DNA from: Candidatus Aminicenantota bacterium
GTDB lineage: Bacteria > Acidobacteriota > Aminicenantia > Aminicenantales > Aminicenantaceae
Assembly: GCA_030615975.1 (NCBI GenBank)
Contig: JAUWYH010000046.1
Location: 1 to 9,374, forward strand
Length of the DNA stretch: 9,374 nt
Direction: 5' to 3'
A program made the translations under genes and the position numbers. The notes beneath the pieces are model-generated. The model ran no database searches and was not told where the DNA came from. It worked only from the letters and a program-made list of their open reading frames with translations. Positions 1-7,340 of this stretch are shown here, piece by piece. Each line of letters starts with the position of its first letter. Positions within the stretch are counted from its first letter, which is position 1.

Positions 1-2
1 CA

Positions 3-1418
3 TCTTTCCTCGCCTGCTTTCTCCTCTTCATTTTTATAGCAAGCTGTGCTGTAAATCCTGTCACTGGAAAACGTGAGCTCAGTCTGATTTCTGAGAACCA
101 AGAGATTGCACTGGGAAAAGAAACAGATAAAGAAATCCGCATCCAGTATGGGATTTATGATGACCCATCCCTGAATAAGTATGTGGAGGGAGTAGGAATT
201 AAGCTAGTCCCTCATACTCATCGTCCTCATCTCACTTACCACTTTTCTGTCCTTGACACTCCAGTGGTGAATGCTTTTGCTGTTCCAGGGGGATATATCT
301 ATGTCACCCGGGGAATTCTGGCTATGATGAATACGGAAGCGGAACTGGCTGCTGTCTTGGGTCATGAACTTGGTCATGTTAATGCCCGTCACAGCGTCAT
401 GAGGATAAGCAAAATGCTCCTTATTCAGCTCGGACTTGCTGTAGGAGGGGCTTTAAGCGAGACTTTTGCCAAAATCTCAGGTGTAGCCAGCCTCGGCATC
501 CAGCTCCTCTTCCTCAAATACAGCCGAGATGATGAAAGAGAAGCTGATGCTCTGGGAGTGGAATATTCCCGAAAAGGAGGGTTTAATCCCGGGGAAATGG
601 TAAATTTTTTTGCTTCCCTCCAAAAAATGGGAGATTTTTCAAAGGGAGCCACTCTTCCCGGTTTCCTCTCTACCCATCCCTTAACCCCTGAGCGTATTCG
701 GAATGTGAAAACGATGTTGCAAGATGAAGACAGCCTGCTTCTTATCCTTCATCGATCTTATCTGAACCATATAAACAATATCGTTTTTGGCAATGACCCT
801 CGTCAGGGATATGTCGAAGAGGACACTTTTTACCATCCTCAATTACGCTTTTTCTTCTCCTTTCCCAAAGAATGGACACTTAAGAACAATCCTTCTCAGG
901 TTATTCTGGCCTCAAAAGATGGCAATGCTGCTCTCATTCTTCAAGCAGAAAAAAGTTCTGAAAAACTCTCTGATTATGCTCAGAAAAAAACAGCCACAAT
1001 AGAAGGAAAACAGTTTCTCAGAGAGCAGAATCTCACCATCAACAGCATGTCTGCTTACCAACAACTCTTCGATGTGGCTCGGGAAGAAAAAGAAAGTTTA
1101 AGGTTACAACTCACCTGCATCAAGAAAGGATCATATATCTTTTCCTTCACGGCCTTGAGTACATTTTTTGATTTTAAAAAATATGATTTTCAGTTCCAAT
1201 CCATTGTCAGGTCTTTCAATGAATTAAAAGATAAAACCTGCCTTAACCGTAAACCAAAAAGAATAAAATTAATCCAAGCTAGCGGCCGGGAGACTCTCGG
1301 GGAAATTTTTCAGAAAGCTGGAATGAATAAGGATTTATGGCCCAAGATAGCCATCATGAACAGTATGGAACTCAATCAGACCCCCGAGCGCAATAAGCTC
1401 ATAAAAATAGTCAAATAA
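3..1418 (+). CDS. M48-family zinc metalloprotease lipoprotein (5' end cut by window edge)
   Basis: Predicted envelope zinc-dependent endopeptidase, probably an outer-membrane or periplasm-facing lipoprotein in protein quality control (role inferred from relatives such as BepA and LoiP). The frame is open from position 3 to the stop. The GTG at 183 is therefore not the true start, because family-typical sequence continues upstream of it. The visible part begins with a hydrophobic signal-peptide core and a lipobox IASC, whose lipidated Cys codon is at 45-47. Next comes the M48 lipoprotein hallmark NPVTGKRELSLISENQEIALG. The metal-binding HELGH is at 363-377, and the third-ligand motif EREAD is at 534-548. 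A middle region resembles the beta-rich part that follows the peptidase in this family. The C-terminal 45 or so residues (1281-1415, SGRETLGEIF to NKLIKIVK) look LysM-like and may bind glycan. All catalytic motifs are intact. The gene converges on the lpx operon. Only the first residues of the signal peptide are missing. The physiological substrate is unknown. Confidence 0.93.
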   Translation, partial: SFLACFLLFIFIASCAVNPVTGKRELSLISENQEIALGKETDKEIRIQYGIYDDPSLNKYVEGVGIKLVPHTHRPHLTYHFSVLDTPVVNAFAVPGGYIYVTRGILAMMNTEAELAAVLGHELGHVNARHSVMRISKMLLIQLGLAVGGALSETFAKISGVASLGIQLLFLKYSRDDEREADALGVEYSRKGGFNPGEMVNFFASLQKMGDFSKGATLPGFLSTHPLTPERIRNVKTMLQDEDSLLLILHRSYLNHINNIVFGNDPRQGYVEEDTFYHPQLRFFFSFPKEWTLKNNPSQVILASKDGNAALILQAEKSSEKLSDYAQKKTATIEGKQFLREQNLTINSMSAYQQLFDVAREEKESLRLQLTCIKKGSYIFSFTALSTFFDFKKYDFQFQSIVRSFNELKDKTCLNRKPKRIKLIQASGRETLGEIFQKAGMNKDLWPKIAIMNSMELNQTPERNKLIKIVK

Positions 1419-1425
1419 TAGTAAA

Positions 1426-1440
1426 TGGGGAAGTTCCCCA
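1426..1440. terminator. Small inverted repeat between convergent genes, possible weak bidirectional terminator
   Basis: TGGGGAA and TTCCCCA flank a single G in the 26-bp gap between the stop codons of the two convergent genes. A realistic RNA fold is a 5-6 bp stem with a 3-5 nt loop. The position suits a shared terminator. No clear U-run follows the stem on either strand, although the plus-strand side upstream is A/T-rich, so intrinsic termination is only a possibility. Confidence 0.3.
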
Positions 1441-1444
1441 CTTC

Positions 1445-2359
1445 TTACATTTCAATTTCTTCCAGCACTTTGTAAGCAAGCTTAAGAGCACTCAGCGCTT
1501 CCTCACCGCTCACCTTGCTCCTTTTTCTCTCTCGGATACACTTGAAAAAGCTTTCGAGTTCTTTCTTAAGAGGCTCCTCTTTTTTTATTTTTAAAGTCTT
1601 AATATCAGTCTGACGACCGTTTAGAGGAAAAACTTTTACTTCTTGGTCAATATAATCTACGGAATAATAAAAGGTCGGTTCGAAGATCCGCAGCTTTCTC
1701 ACTTTTCCCTGATGAACACGGCTGGCTGTGAGTGAAGCCACGCAGCCAGAGTTGAATTCCAGACGAGCATTGGCAATATCAATCTTTTCTGAAAGAACAT
1801 GGATTCCTGAAGATTTTATAACACTGACCTCATCTTTAATCAGGGCTAAAATGATATCTAAGTCATGAATCATGAGGTCAAGGACCACATCAATATCTAA
1901 AGAACGTGGAGAAAAAGAACCCAGCCTCTGAACCTCAATAAACTTAGGTTCGGATATCAAGTTCTCTGTTGCTTCCACTGCTGGATTAAACCTTTCTAAA
2001 TGACCGACTTGGAGGATTATTCCATTTTTCTTAGCCGTAGTAACGAGCTCTTCACCTTGTTCAACAGTTTCAGTGATAGGTTTCTCAACCAAAACAGATT
2101 TTCCCTGTTTCAATAGTTTCATTGATATCGAAAAATGTTCAGAAGTTGGAGTAGCCACGATCGCGGCGTCAATCTCATCCAGCATGTTTTCATAATTTTC
2201 GTAGTACTGCACTCCATGTCGGTTGCCGATCTCAACTGCTTTACGAAAATTGATGTCTGCCACTCCTTTAAGCTCGGCCTCTTCCAGATAGGATAAAATC
2301 CTGGCATGTTGCATTCCCAAATATCCGACTCCAATTATTCCTACTTTGACTTTATCCAT
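1445..2359 (-). CDS. Gfo/Idh/MocA-family NAD(P)-dependent oxidoreductase, GnnA-like candidate
   Basis: Predicted cytosolic sugar dehydrogenase of 304 aa. The N-terminal Rossmann fold carries GVGYLG (residues 10-15 contain GxGxxG). The family's EKP motif is at 92-94, where the Lys is normally catalytic. VGHLERFNPA follows at 118-127, and DLMIHDLD at 161-168 supplies the probable catalytic His165. The C-terminal half is the usual alpha/beta substrate domain. The gene is the last of the operon, 18 nt after lpxI, with an AGGTG ribosome site 8 nt before the ATG. In Acidithiobacillus ferrooxidans a member of this family, GnnA, oxidises the 3-OH of UDP-GlcNAc. The aminotransferase GnnB then makes UDP-GlcNAc3N for LpxA. 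Position next to lpxA and lpxI suggests the same job here, but no gnnB is in the window. The family covers many sugar substrates, so the family call is firm and the GnnA role is a hypothesis. Confidence 0.9.
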   Translation of the reverse strand: MDKVKVGIIGVGYLGMQHARILSYLEEAELKGVADINFRKAVEIGNRHGVQYYENYENMLDEIDAAIVATPTSEHFSISMKLLKQGKSVLVEKPITETVEQGEELVTTAKKNGIILQVGHLERFNPAVEATENLISEPKFIEVQRLGSFSPRSLDIDVVLDLMIHDLDIILALIKDEVSVIKSSGIHVLSEKIDIANARLEFNSGCVASLTASRVHQGKVRKLRIFEPTFYYSVDYIDQEVKVFPLNGRQTDIKTLKIKKEEPLKKELESFFKCIRERKRSKVSGEEALSALKLAYKVLEEIEM

Positions 2360-2372
2360 TAAAATTTCACCT

Positions 2373-2388
2373 AAAAATCATGATTTTT
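2373..2388. repeat. 16-bp perfect AT-rich palindrome at the lpxI stop codon
   Basis: AAAAATCATGATTTTT is a perfect inverted repeat that includes the lpxI stop codon (2378-2380). It ends immediately before the AGGTG ribosome site of the downstream oxidoreductase. As RNA it could form only a weak A-U stem. It may be a chance product of A/T-rich sequence or a minor modulator of the downstream gene. Confidence 0.4.
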
Positions 2389-3190
2389 TAGCTATTATCG
2401 AAATTTTATAAACATTGGCTAGAGAGACGGCTTTTTCCTTTTGGAAAAAGGGCATTTTCTGAGCCTCAAAACAAAGAGCCTTACTCCCCGCTTCGACAAG
2501 ACTTTTCATAGTATTGAGTCCGATAGCAGGCAAGTCAACCCTAAAATCCTGGGTAGAACGTGTTACCTTGACAACTACTGTTCCTTTTCCTGCTAATTGA
2601 CCTCCTCTTTTTATGGCTTCATCAGTTCCTTCCATCCCTTCTATGGCCACTACAGCTTTGTCCTTGACAATCACAGTCTGTCCTATGTCTGAGTCAGCAA
2701 TATTTTTAGCTATTTTCCAACCAAAATCAATATCCTCCTCAATTGCATGGGAAGGCTTTGTTTTTGTTAGCACGCCTTCTTCGCAGAGAGAGGAAGAAAG
2801 GAATAACATCGGATTCTTGATCTCGAATCCTTCCTTGGCCAATAGATCAATAACGGCTTCCAAGAGTACGGTAGGAGTTCTGTTTTTGCATTGAGCCTGC
2901 TGTATGCGCATAGAGTTATAACCTAACTTCTCTTTCTTATATATTATCCGATGATCAACTTTCCCTGCAAACACAGTCTCTCTGACTCCTGAGTTTTTAA
3001 AAAAAAATATCAGATTTGAAATTTCATCCACATCAAACCATTCAAACACTTCCGCCTTCTCCTGAAGGCTTGTTTCTGCTTCTCCTTTGATACCAGCTAT
3101 AATACATCTATAACCAGATTTCTGAGCTTCTTTTAGAACAAGAAAAGGAAATTCTCCAGAGCCTGCGATTATCCCAAGTTGATTTCCCAT
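2378..3190 (-). CDS. lpxI: UDP-2,3-diacylglucosamine pyrophosphatase LpxI
   Basis: Hydrolyses UDP-2,3-diacylglucosamine to 2,3-diacylglucosamine 1-phosphate (lipid X) plus UMP, the fourth step of lipid A synthesis, at the cytosolic face of the inner membrane. LpxI replaces the unrelated LpxH in many lineages. The 270-aa length is normal for the family (formerly DUF1009). Visible family motifs are GIIAGSGEFP (residues 6-15), FAGKVDH (74-80), EGMEGTDEAI (184-193) and TQDFRVDLPAIGLNT (213-227). The last holds the conserved acidic residues of the C-terminal domain, and D219 probably matches the Asp whose mutation traps product in the Caulobacter enzyme. The ATG overlaps the lpxA stop by 1 nt (TAATG), which indicates translational coupling, with a GAG-type ribosome site just upstream. 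The neighbours lpxA and fabZ support the assignment. Confidence 0.95.
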   Translation of the reverse strand: MGNQLGIIAGSGEFPFLVLKEAQKSGYRCIIAGIKGEAETSLQEKAEVFEWFDVDEISNLIFFFKNSGVRETVFAGKVDHRIIYKKEKLGYNSMRIQQAQCKNRTPTVLLEAVIDLLAKEGFEIKNPMLFLSSSLCEEGVLTKTKPSHAIEEDIDFGWKIAKNIADSDIGQTVIVKDKAVVAIEGMEGTDEAIKRGGQLAGKGTVVVKVTRSTQDFRVDLPAIGLNTMKSLVEAGSKALCFEAQKMPFFQKEKAVSLANVYKISIIAKKS

Positions 3191-3993
3191 TATTCACTCG
3201 CTTTTTTTATGATACCCCTCTTGGAAGACTGGATAAAATGAATGATCTCGTCCCTATCTTCTCCAGGAGCAAAACTCTCTTTTATTCTGTCTATCGATTG
3301 AGCCATGTTTAGATCTGAATAAAAAATAATCTTGAACATCTCTTTTAGGTCCCCTATTCTTTCTTTAGAAAAGCCTTTTCTTCGCAGCCCAACAATGTTT
3401 AACCCATAAAAAAGAGATGGCCGGCTTCCAGCCACTCTACAGAAGGGAACTACATCCTGAGTTATCACAGAGAAGCCGCCGATAAAGGCGTGTTTACCGA
3501 TCCGACAGAATTGATGCACACCGCTGAAGGCCCCGACTGTTGCACAATCATCGACGATGACATGTCCTCCTAAGGTGGCACCGTTTATAAAAATGGTCTC
3601 ACTTCCCACAATACAATCATGGGCAATATGGGAGTATGCCATAAAATAATTATTGTCCCCGATAATGCTCTGCCTTCCCCCTTTGACTGTGCCCCTATTT
3701 ACAGTGATAAATTCTCGGAAAATATTCTTATCTCCTATCTTAACAACCGTATCTTCCTCATGATAGGTTATATCTTGAGGTTCTGTCCCGATAGACGTAA
3801 AAGGAGAGAAAAGACAGGCTTCGCCGATTTCAGTCTCGCCGTTTATAAAAACATTAGCCTCGATTTTTGTATTCTTACGGATTTTAACTTTTTCTCCGAT
3901 ATAAGAATAAGGACCGATCCTGACTCCAGCCTCTAATTGGGCTTTGGGGTGAACAGTGGCTGTTGAATGAATAAAAACTTCACTTTCACTCAT
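3190..3993 (-). CDS. lpxA: UDP-N-acetylglucosamine O-acyltransferase LpxA
   Basis: Catalyses the first step of lipid A synthesis: transfer of a 3-hydroxyacyl chain from acyl-ACP to the 3-position of UDP-GlcNAc, or of UDP-GlcNAc3N in some species. It is a cytosolic homotrimer. With the start chosen here it has 267 aa, against 262 in E. coli. The N-terminal two thirds is a left-handed beta-helix of hexapeptide repeats (for example VRIGPYSYIGEKVKI), and the C-terminal part is helical. AHDC with catalytic His125 keeps E. coli numbering in my alignment by eye. So does IGGF with Gly172-Gly173, where Gly173 corresponds to the acyl-chain ruler that favours C14 in E. coli. NIVGLRRKGFS is the family signature before the helical domain. 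A longer in-frame start at 4053 would add 20 residues wholly inside fabZ. ATG 3993 is preferred because it has a GGGGA ribosome site and matches the family N-terminus. It overlaps fabZ by 8 nt. Confidence 0.97.
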   Translation of the reverse strand: MSESEVFIHSTATVHPKAQLEAGVRIGPYSYIGEKVKIRKNTKIEANVFINGETEIGEACLFSPFTSIGTEPQDITYHEEDTVVKIGDKNIFREFITVNRGTVKGGRQSIIGDNNYFMAYSHIAHDCIVGSETIFINGATLGGHVIVDDCATVGAFSGVHQFCRIGKHAFIGGFSVITQDVVPFCRVAGSRPSLFYGLNIVGLRRKGFSKERIGDLKEMFKIIFYSDLNMAQSIDRIKESFAPGEDRDEIIHFIQSSKRGIIKKASE

Positions 3994-4462
3994 TAAGTTC
4001 CCCAAGGTCCACGAGAGCAGCCATAATCTCGCCTTCAACGACAGTCTCTTCATCCACAGAAACCCTCCCCCTGATCTTACAGATTCTGTTTTTGAGCTTT
4101 ATAATGAAGGCTTCCAACATCATCTGGTCTCCAGGAACAACAGGTTTTCTGAATTTTACATTATCTATCTTGCTCAAAAAGACGACTTTGTTGGCAGGAT
4201 CTGGGATGGAATGATAAATAAGAATGCCCCCTGCTTGGGCTATGGATTCGACAACCAAGACCCCTGGCATGACTTTAAGATTAGGGAAATGCCCTTGAAA
4301 AAAGGGCTCGTTATAGGTGACATTCTTTATGGCAATAATAGATTGGCCCTTTTTTAGCTCTAAGACCCTATCGATTAATAAAAAAGGATAGCGGTGAGGA
4401 AGGATCCTGAGGATTTTTTCGATGTTGAGAAAATCTTTATTTTGTTTTGGCTTTTGAGGCAT
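3986..4462 (-). CDS. fabZ: 3-hydroxyacyl-ACP dehydratase FabZ
   Basis: Dehydrates (3R)-hydroxyacyl-ACP to trans-2-enoyl-ACP in type II fatty acid synthesis in the cytosol. It competes with LpxA for hydroxyacyl-ACP, which explains why the two genes are paired. The 158-aa hot-dog-fold protein shows ILPHRYPFLLIDRV (residues 20-33) and the catalytic His58 in NEPFFQGHFP (51-60). Glu72 in MPGVLVVESIAQAGG (65-79) lies 14 residues later, the His/Glu spacing of FabZ rather than the His/Asp pair of FabA. It is a stand-alone FabZ, not the LpxC-FabZ fusion seen in some phyla. The ATG lies 26 nt inside the end of ompH in another frame, with only a weak purine-rich ribosome site, so translation probably depends on coupling to ompH. 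In proteobacteria the gene before fabZ is often lpxD; here it is ompH. Confidence 0.96.
   Translation of the reverse strand: MPQKPKQNKDFLNIEKILRILPHRYPFLLIDRVLELKKGQSIIAIKNVTYNEPFFQGHFPNLKVMPGVLVVESIAQAGGILIYHSIPDPANKVVFLSKIDNVKFRKPVVPGDQMMLEAFIIKLKNRICKIRGRVSVDEETVVEGEIMAALVDLGELNE
3999..4004 (-). promoter_or_regulatory. Ribosome binding site deciding the lpxA start
   Basis: The minus strand reads TGGGGA, then 5 nt, then ATG at 3993. It lies inside the 3' end of fabZ and supports the 267-residue LpxA over the version extended by 20 residues. Confidence 0.6.
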
Positions 4463-4976
4463 CGTATCTTTTGATCACATCCGCAGTGAGATCAATACTC
4501 GGGTTGAAGTAGATTGCTCCACTGTTTGCCAGATCAAGGATGATTTCCATGTTCTTTTCTTTTCCTATCTGCTCGATGATCGGAAGCAGCTCACTCTGCA
4601 CTTTATTGAAAAGCCTGAGCCGGAGATCTTGTATTTCCCTCAAAGAATCCTCGGCAAAACGCTTCCTTTCCGTCCGTTTTCTGTCTAAATCAGAACTCAT
4701 TTGAATAATGGCTTCATTAGTCAAGGTCAGTCTCTGAGTGTTAAGTTTCGTCTCTATTTGGCGGATTTCTTCATCCAGCTTTGTCAATTTACCCTGATTG
4801 CTTCTGTCTTTCTCTTGGAGCCGAGCAATCGCGTTTTTTCCTTCCTCAGATTTCTCCAACACCTCTTGGGAATTCACCACCCCAATCTTACTAGTTTGTT
4901 GAGCAAAGCTCAAAGAAAACATCGCTGTAATAAATAGTACGAGTGTGAGGCTTATGCGAATGCTTCTCTTCTTCAT
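4437..4976 (-). CDS. skp: OmpH/Skp-family periplasmic chaperone
   Basis: Periplasmic holdase that binds unfolded outer-membrane proteins and delivers them toward the Bam complex (family knowledge). The 179-aa precursor has a clear signal peptide: a basic MKKRSIR start, a hydrophobic core to about residue 22, and a likely cut after SFA (residue 25). The mature protein begins with the family's beta strand, IGVVNSQEVLEKSEEG (31-46). A long charged helical stretch (about 50-125), rich in Lys, Glu and Arg, forms the coiled-coil tentacles. A second hydrophobic strand, MEIILDLANSGAIYFNPSIDLT, follows and completes the trimer body. The start is well fixed by an AAGGAGG site 6 nt before the ATG. The gene lies 44 nt after bamA, the usual bamA-skp order, and overlaps fabZ by 26 nt at its end. 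Sequence in this family is poorly conserved, so the call rests on architecture and position. Confidence 0.92.
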   Translation of the reverse strand: MKKRSIRISLTLVLFITAMFSLSFAQQTSKIGVVNSQEVLEKSEEGKNAIARLQEKDRSNQGKLTKLDEEIRQIETKLNTQRLTLTNEAIIQMSSDLDRKRTERKRFAEDSLREIQDLRLRLFNKVQSELLPIIEQIGKEKNMEIILDLANSGAIYFNPSIDLTADVIKRYDASKAKTK

Positions 4977-4982
4977 TTTAGG

Positions 4983-4989
4983 CCTCCTT
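4983..4989 (-). promoter_or_regulatory. Strong Shine-Dalgarno of ompH/skp
   Basis: The minus strand reads AAGGAGG, then 6 nt, then the ATG at 4976. It is the best ribosome site in the window, which suggests that the chaperone is made at a higher level than its neighbours. It also argues that the organism uses canonical Shine-Dalgarno initiation. Confidence 0.75.
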
Positions 4990-5020
4990 AATTTGATTCG
5001 AAAAACGTATTTTTAATAAT

Positions 5021-7330
5021 CTAAAAAGTGGTTCCAATCGCAAAACGAAAGGCATAGTTGGAATCATCGGCGCGTATTTTAGGAGAGTTATGGGCAAAAA
5101 TGAGTCTAAAAGGAACACGCAAAGCTGGAACAAATATTCTCATCTCAAGCCCTTTAGAAGAGTAGAGGCTACTGAAACTCATCTTCTGATCCGATGCATA
5201 AGCATTGCCTATATCATAGAACAGTATAAGATATAAAGGGCCTCCCACAGGAATGATGTATTCCGCATTGAGCACTAAAGATTTCGTTCCGCCCATGTTT
5301 GATCCTGTTGGGCTCCGCGGTCCGATACTATAGATTTCATATCCTCTTATGGATCTTTCTCCTCCAAGATAGAATTTCTCCCAGATAGGAATTCGTGAAT
5401 CTCCCGAAGTCTTAATAAACTGGTATTCAAGATGAAGACCAATCACATGATTTCTGATCAGCGGATGGAAGAAAGACCATTCAAAACGAGGCTTGATCAT
5501 GTTGATATCTCCGCCCAAAAAGGAACCGGCAAACTTACAAGAGGCTAAATACATAGTTCCTCTGGACGGTGTCAAAGGGCTATCCACAGTGGAGCGATAA
5601 ATAACTGGGAGTATGCTGCTTACATTATAATTTCCTAACCACATGGAGTAATACGACGGATCATAACTTTCATCGCTCTCTCCAGGAACATCAATATTCA
5701 CATATTCATAAGTATAAGTGATGTTTGTTCTCCAGTATCCTTTAATCCTTGCTCCGATCACAAAATCAATTCCTTTTCCTTTTCGATCGTATAGCCAGGG
5801 ATAAATGGTGTGACGGTTGTATATGTTAAAGCCCAGAGTAACAGGATAATCGAGAAAATGAGGTTCCGAGAATCCGAACATGTAGTTCTTAATTCTTTTT
5901 CCATGTTGAACCATGAGCTGCAAATTCTCGCCTGCTCCCAAGAAATTTACCGTGGAGTAGCTTAAAGCAACAAAAGTGCCCTCATAGCCGCTGTAGCCTG
6001 CAGTAAACTGGATGTTGTTTCTCTGAAGCTCTCTGACACGGAGAGTGACATCGATTTGAGTTGGATCTTCAGGCCTTGGTTTTATTTCCGGCTCCATTCC
6101 TTCTTCCAACTCCACAAGCCCAAGCTGCCTCATTCTCAGAATGCTATCCCTGAATAATGCTAAGCTGAATCTATCTCCTTCCCTTAGAAGTATTTCTCGT
6201 CTGATGACTTTGTCTTTAGTGTATGTATTGCCTTTGATACGAAGCCTGTGTAAGTAGGCAACTTCTCCTTCATAGATTTGAAAAGTGATATTGACCCTTT
6301 TTCGTTTAGGATCAAGATTCTCGACAGGTATTATCTGAGCATAAAGATAGCCTGCGTTCCGGTAAAGCTCACCAATTTCCTCGATGCTTTTTTCTCTTAT
6401 TTTTGTGCTGTAGATATCTCCCTCTCTGTATCTGATGAGCTTGCGTAAATACTTGGTGGAAATAATCTTACTCCCCTCAATCTTTACATCCCCTACCACG
6501 TAGCGATAGCCAGCATCTACAGGAATAACAATCCTCTTCATCTTTTGCTTTTTCAAGAAAATAGATCTTTTTGTGATATCCTCTATTCGAGGCTCTCCGA
6601 CTATGGCTTCCATGTACCCGTGCTCTTGAAGTCTCTTCTTAATGCTAGCTAAATCTTCTTCTAGCATATTCTGTTTAAAAGCATCCTTTCCCATTACCCA
6701 GGATATTATGCCGTGCTTCTTGTTCTCTTTCATCGCTCCTCTTAGCGTGCTTTGTAGCAATTTTGGCTTTCCTTCGAATATCACTTCTCCAACCTTAATT
6801 TTCGGTCCTTCATGGATATCAAAAATGACATCAAGTTCATTCTTTCCTTTCTTGTCAATTTCAACCTTAACTTCTCCGGATTGAAGACCTTTCTCTAATA
6901 GAAGTTCCTTGATCGTTTTTTCGATTCTCTTGACTTTATAATGATTGTAATAAGAATAAGGCAGGATGTACTCGTCTTTCTCTTTTAACTTATTGACAAT
7001 ATCATCTTCTTTCAGCTTTTTCCCTGTTTTATAAATAATATCCTTGATCACAGGATTTTCTTCAACGATGATTCTCACAATCTTTCCCTTTGTTCCTTCT
7101 TCTTTTTCTATTTTGATATTAGAAAAAAATCCTGTCGACCATAAAACTCTAAAATCTCTTCTTAACAATTCCTCATTGAAGTAGTCTCCTTCCTTTGAAG
7201 AAAGATAATAGAGGATTGTCTCGCGAGTTACCCTTTCATTACCTATTATTTCAATCTTCTCTAATACATCTTGTCCGAAAAGAAATAGAGGAGTCGTTAA
7301 AAAAATTATGATTAAAATAATTTTTTTCAT
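5021..7330 (-). CDS. bamA: Outer membrane protein assembly factor BamA (Omp85)
   Basis: Core of the Bam complex, which folds and inserts beta-barrel proteins into the outer membrane. With ATG 7330 the precursor has 769 aa. A signal peptide, MKKIILIIIFLTTPLFLFG, precedes five POTRA domains (about residues 22-93, 94-177, 178-275, 276-356 and 357-435). POTRA landmarks include IEIIGNERVTRETI and LRIKGNTYTKDKVIRREI. A 16-stranded barrel fills 437-769. The loop 6 motif is IRGY at 661-664, a normal variant of VRGF/Y. The chain ends in Phe (FAIGTTF), as expected of an outer-membrane beta signal. An in-frame TTG at 7369 would add 13 Lys-rich residues before the signal peptide and is less likely. The ribosome site is only a purine-rich AAAGAAAAAGAAA run. 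The gene sits between lolD (117 nt away) and ompH (44 nt away). Partner lipoproteins (BamB-E) are not in the window. Confidence 0.97.
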   Translation of the reverse strand: MKKIILIIIFLTTPLFLFGQDVLEKIEIIGNERVTRETILYYLSSKEGDYFNEELLRRDFRVLWSTGFFSNIKIEKEEGTKGKIVRIIVEENPVIKDIIYKTGKKLKEDDIVNKLKEKDEYILPYSYYNHYKVKRIEKTIKELLLEKGLQSGEVKVEIDKKGKNELDVIFDIHEGPKIKVGEVIFEGKPKLLQSTLRGAMKENKKHGIISWVMGKDAFKQNMLEEDLASIKKRLQEHGYMEAIVGEPRIEDITKRSIFLKKQKMKRIVIPVDAGYRYVVGDVKIEGSKIISTKYLRKLIRYREGDIYSTKIREKSIEEIGELYRNAGYLYAQIIPVENLDPKRKRVNITFQIYEGEVAYLHRLRIKGNTYTKDKVIRREILLREGDRFSLALFRDSILRMRQLGLVELEEGMEPEIKPRPEDPTQIDVTLRVRELQRNNIQFTAGYSGYEGTFVALSYSTVNFLGAGENLQLMVQHGKRIKNYMFGFSEPHFLDYPVTLGFNIYNRHTIYPWLYDRKGKGIDFVIGARIKGYWRTNITYTYEYVNIDVPGESDESYDPSYYSMWLGNYNVSSILPVIYRSTVDSPLTPSRGTMYLASCKFAGSFLGGDINMIKPRFEWSFFHPLIRNHVIGLHLEYQFIKTSGDSRIPIWEKFYLGGERSIRGYEIYSIGPRSPTGSNMGGTKSLVLNAEYIIPVGGPLYLILFYDIGNAYASDQKMSFSSLYSSKGLEMRIFVPALRVPFRLIFAHNSPKIRADDSNYAFRFAIGTTF

Positions 7331-7340
7331 TTTCTTTTTC

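Noticed and set aside
2613..2894. 93-aa plus-strand open frame inside lpxI
   Set aside because: It is a Ser-rich shadow of the lpxI coding strand with no independent support.
3619..3936. 105-aa plus-strand open frame inside lpxA
   Set aside because: It is antisense to a strongly conserved gene, shows no recognisable domain or ribosome site, and is best explained as a shadow of lpxA.
3994..4053. 20-residue N-terminal extension of LpxA (ATG at 4053)
   Set aside because: It lies wholly within fabZ in another frame, does not match the LpxA N-terminus, and the start at 3993 has a good ribosome site and gives a family-normal length.
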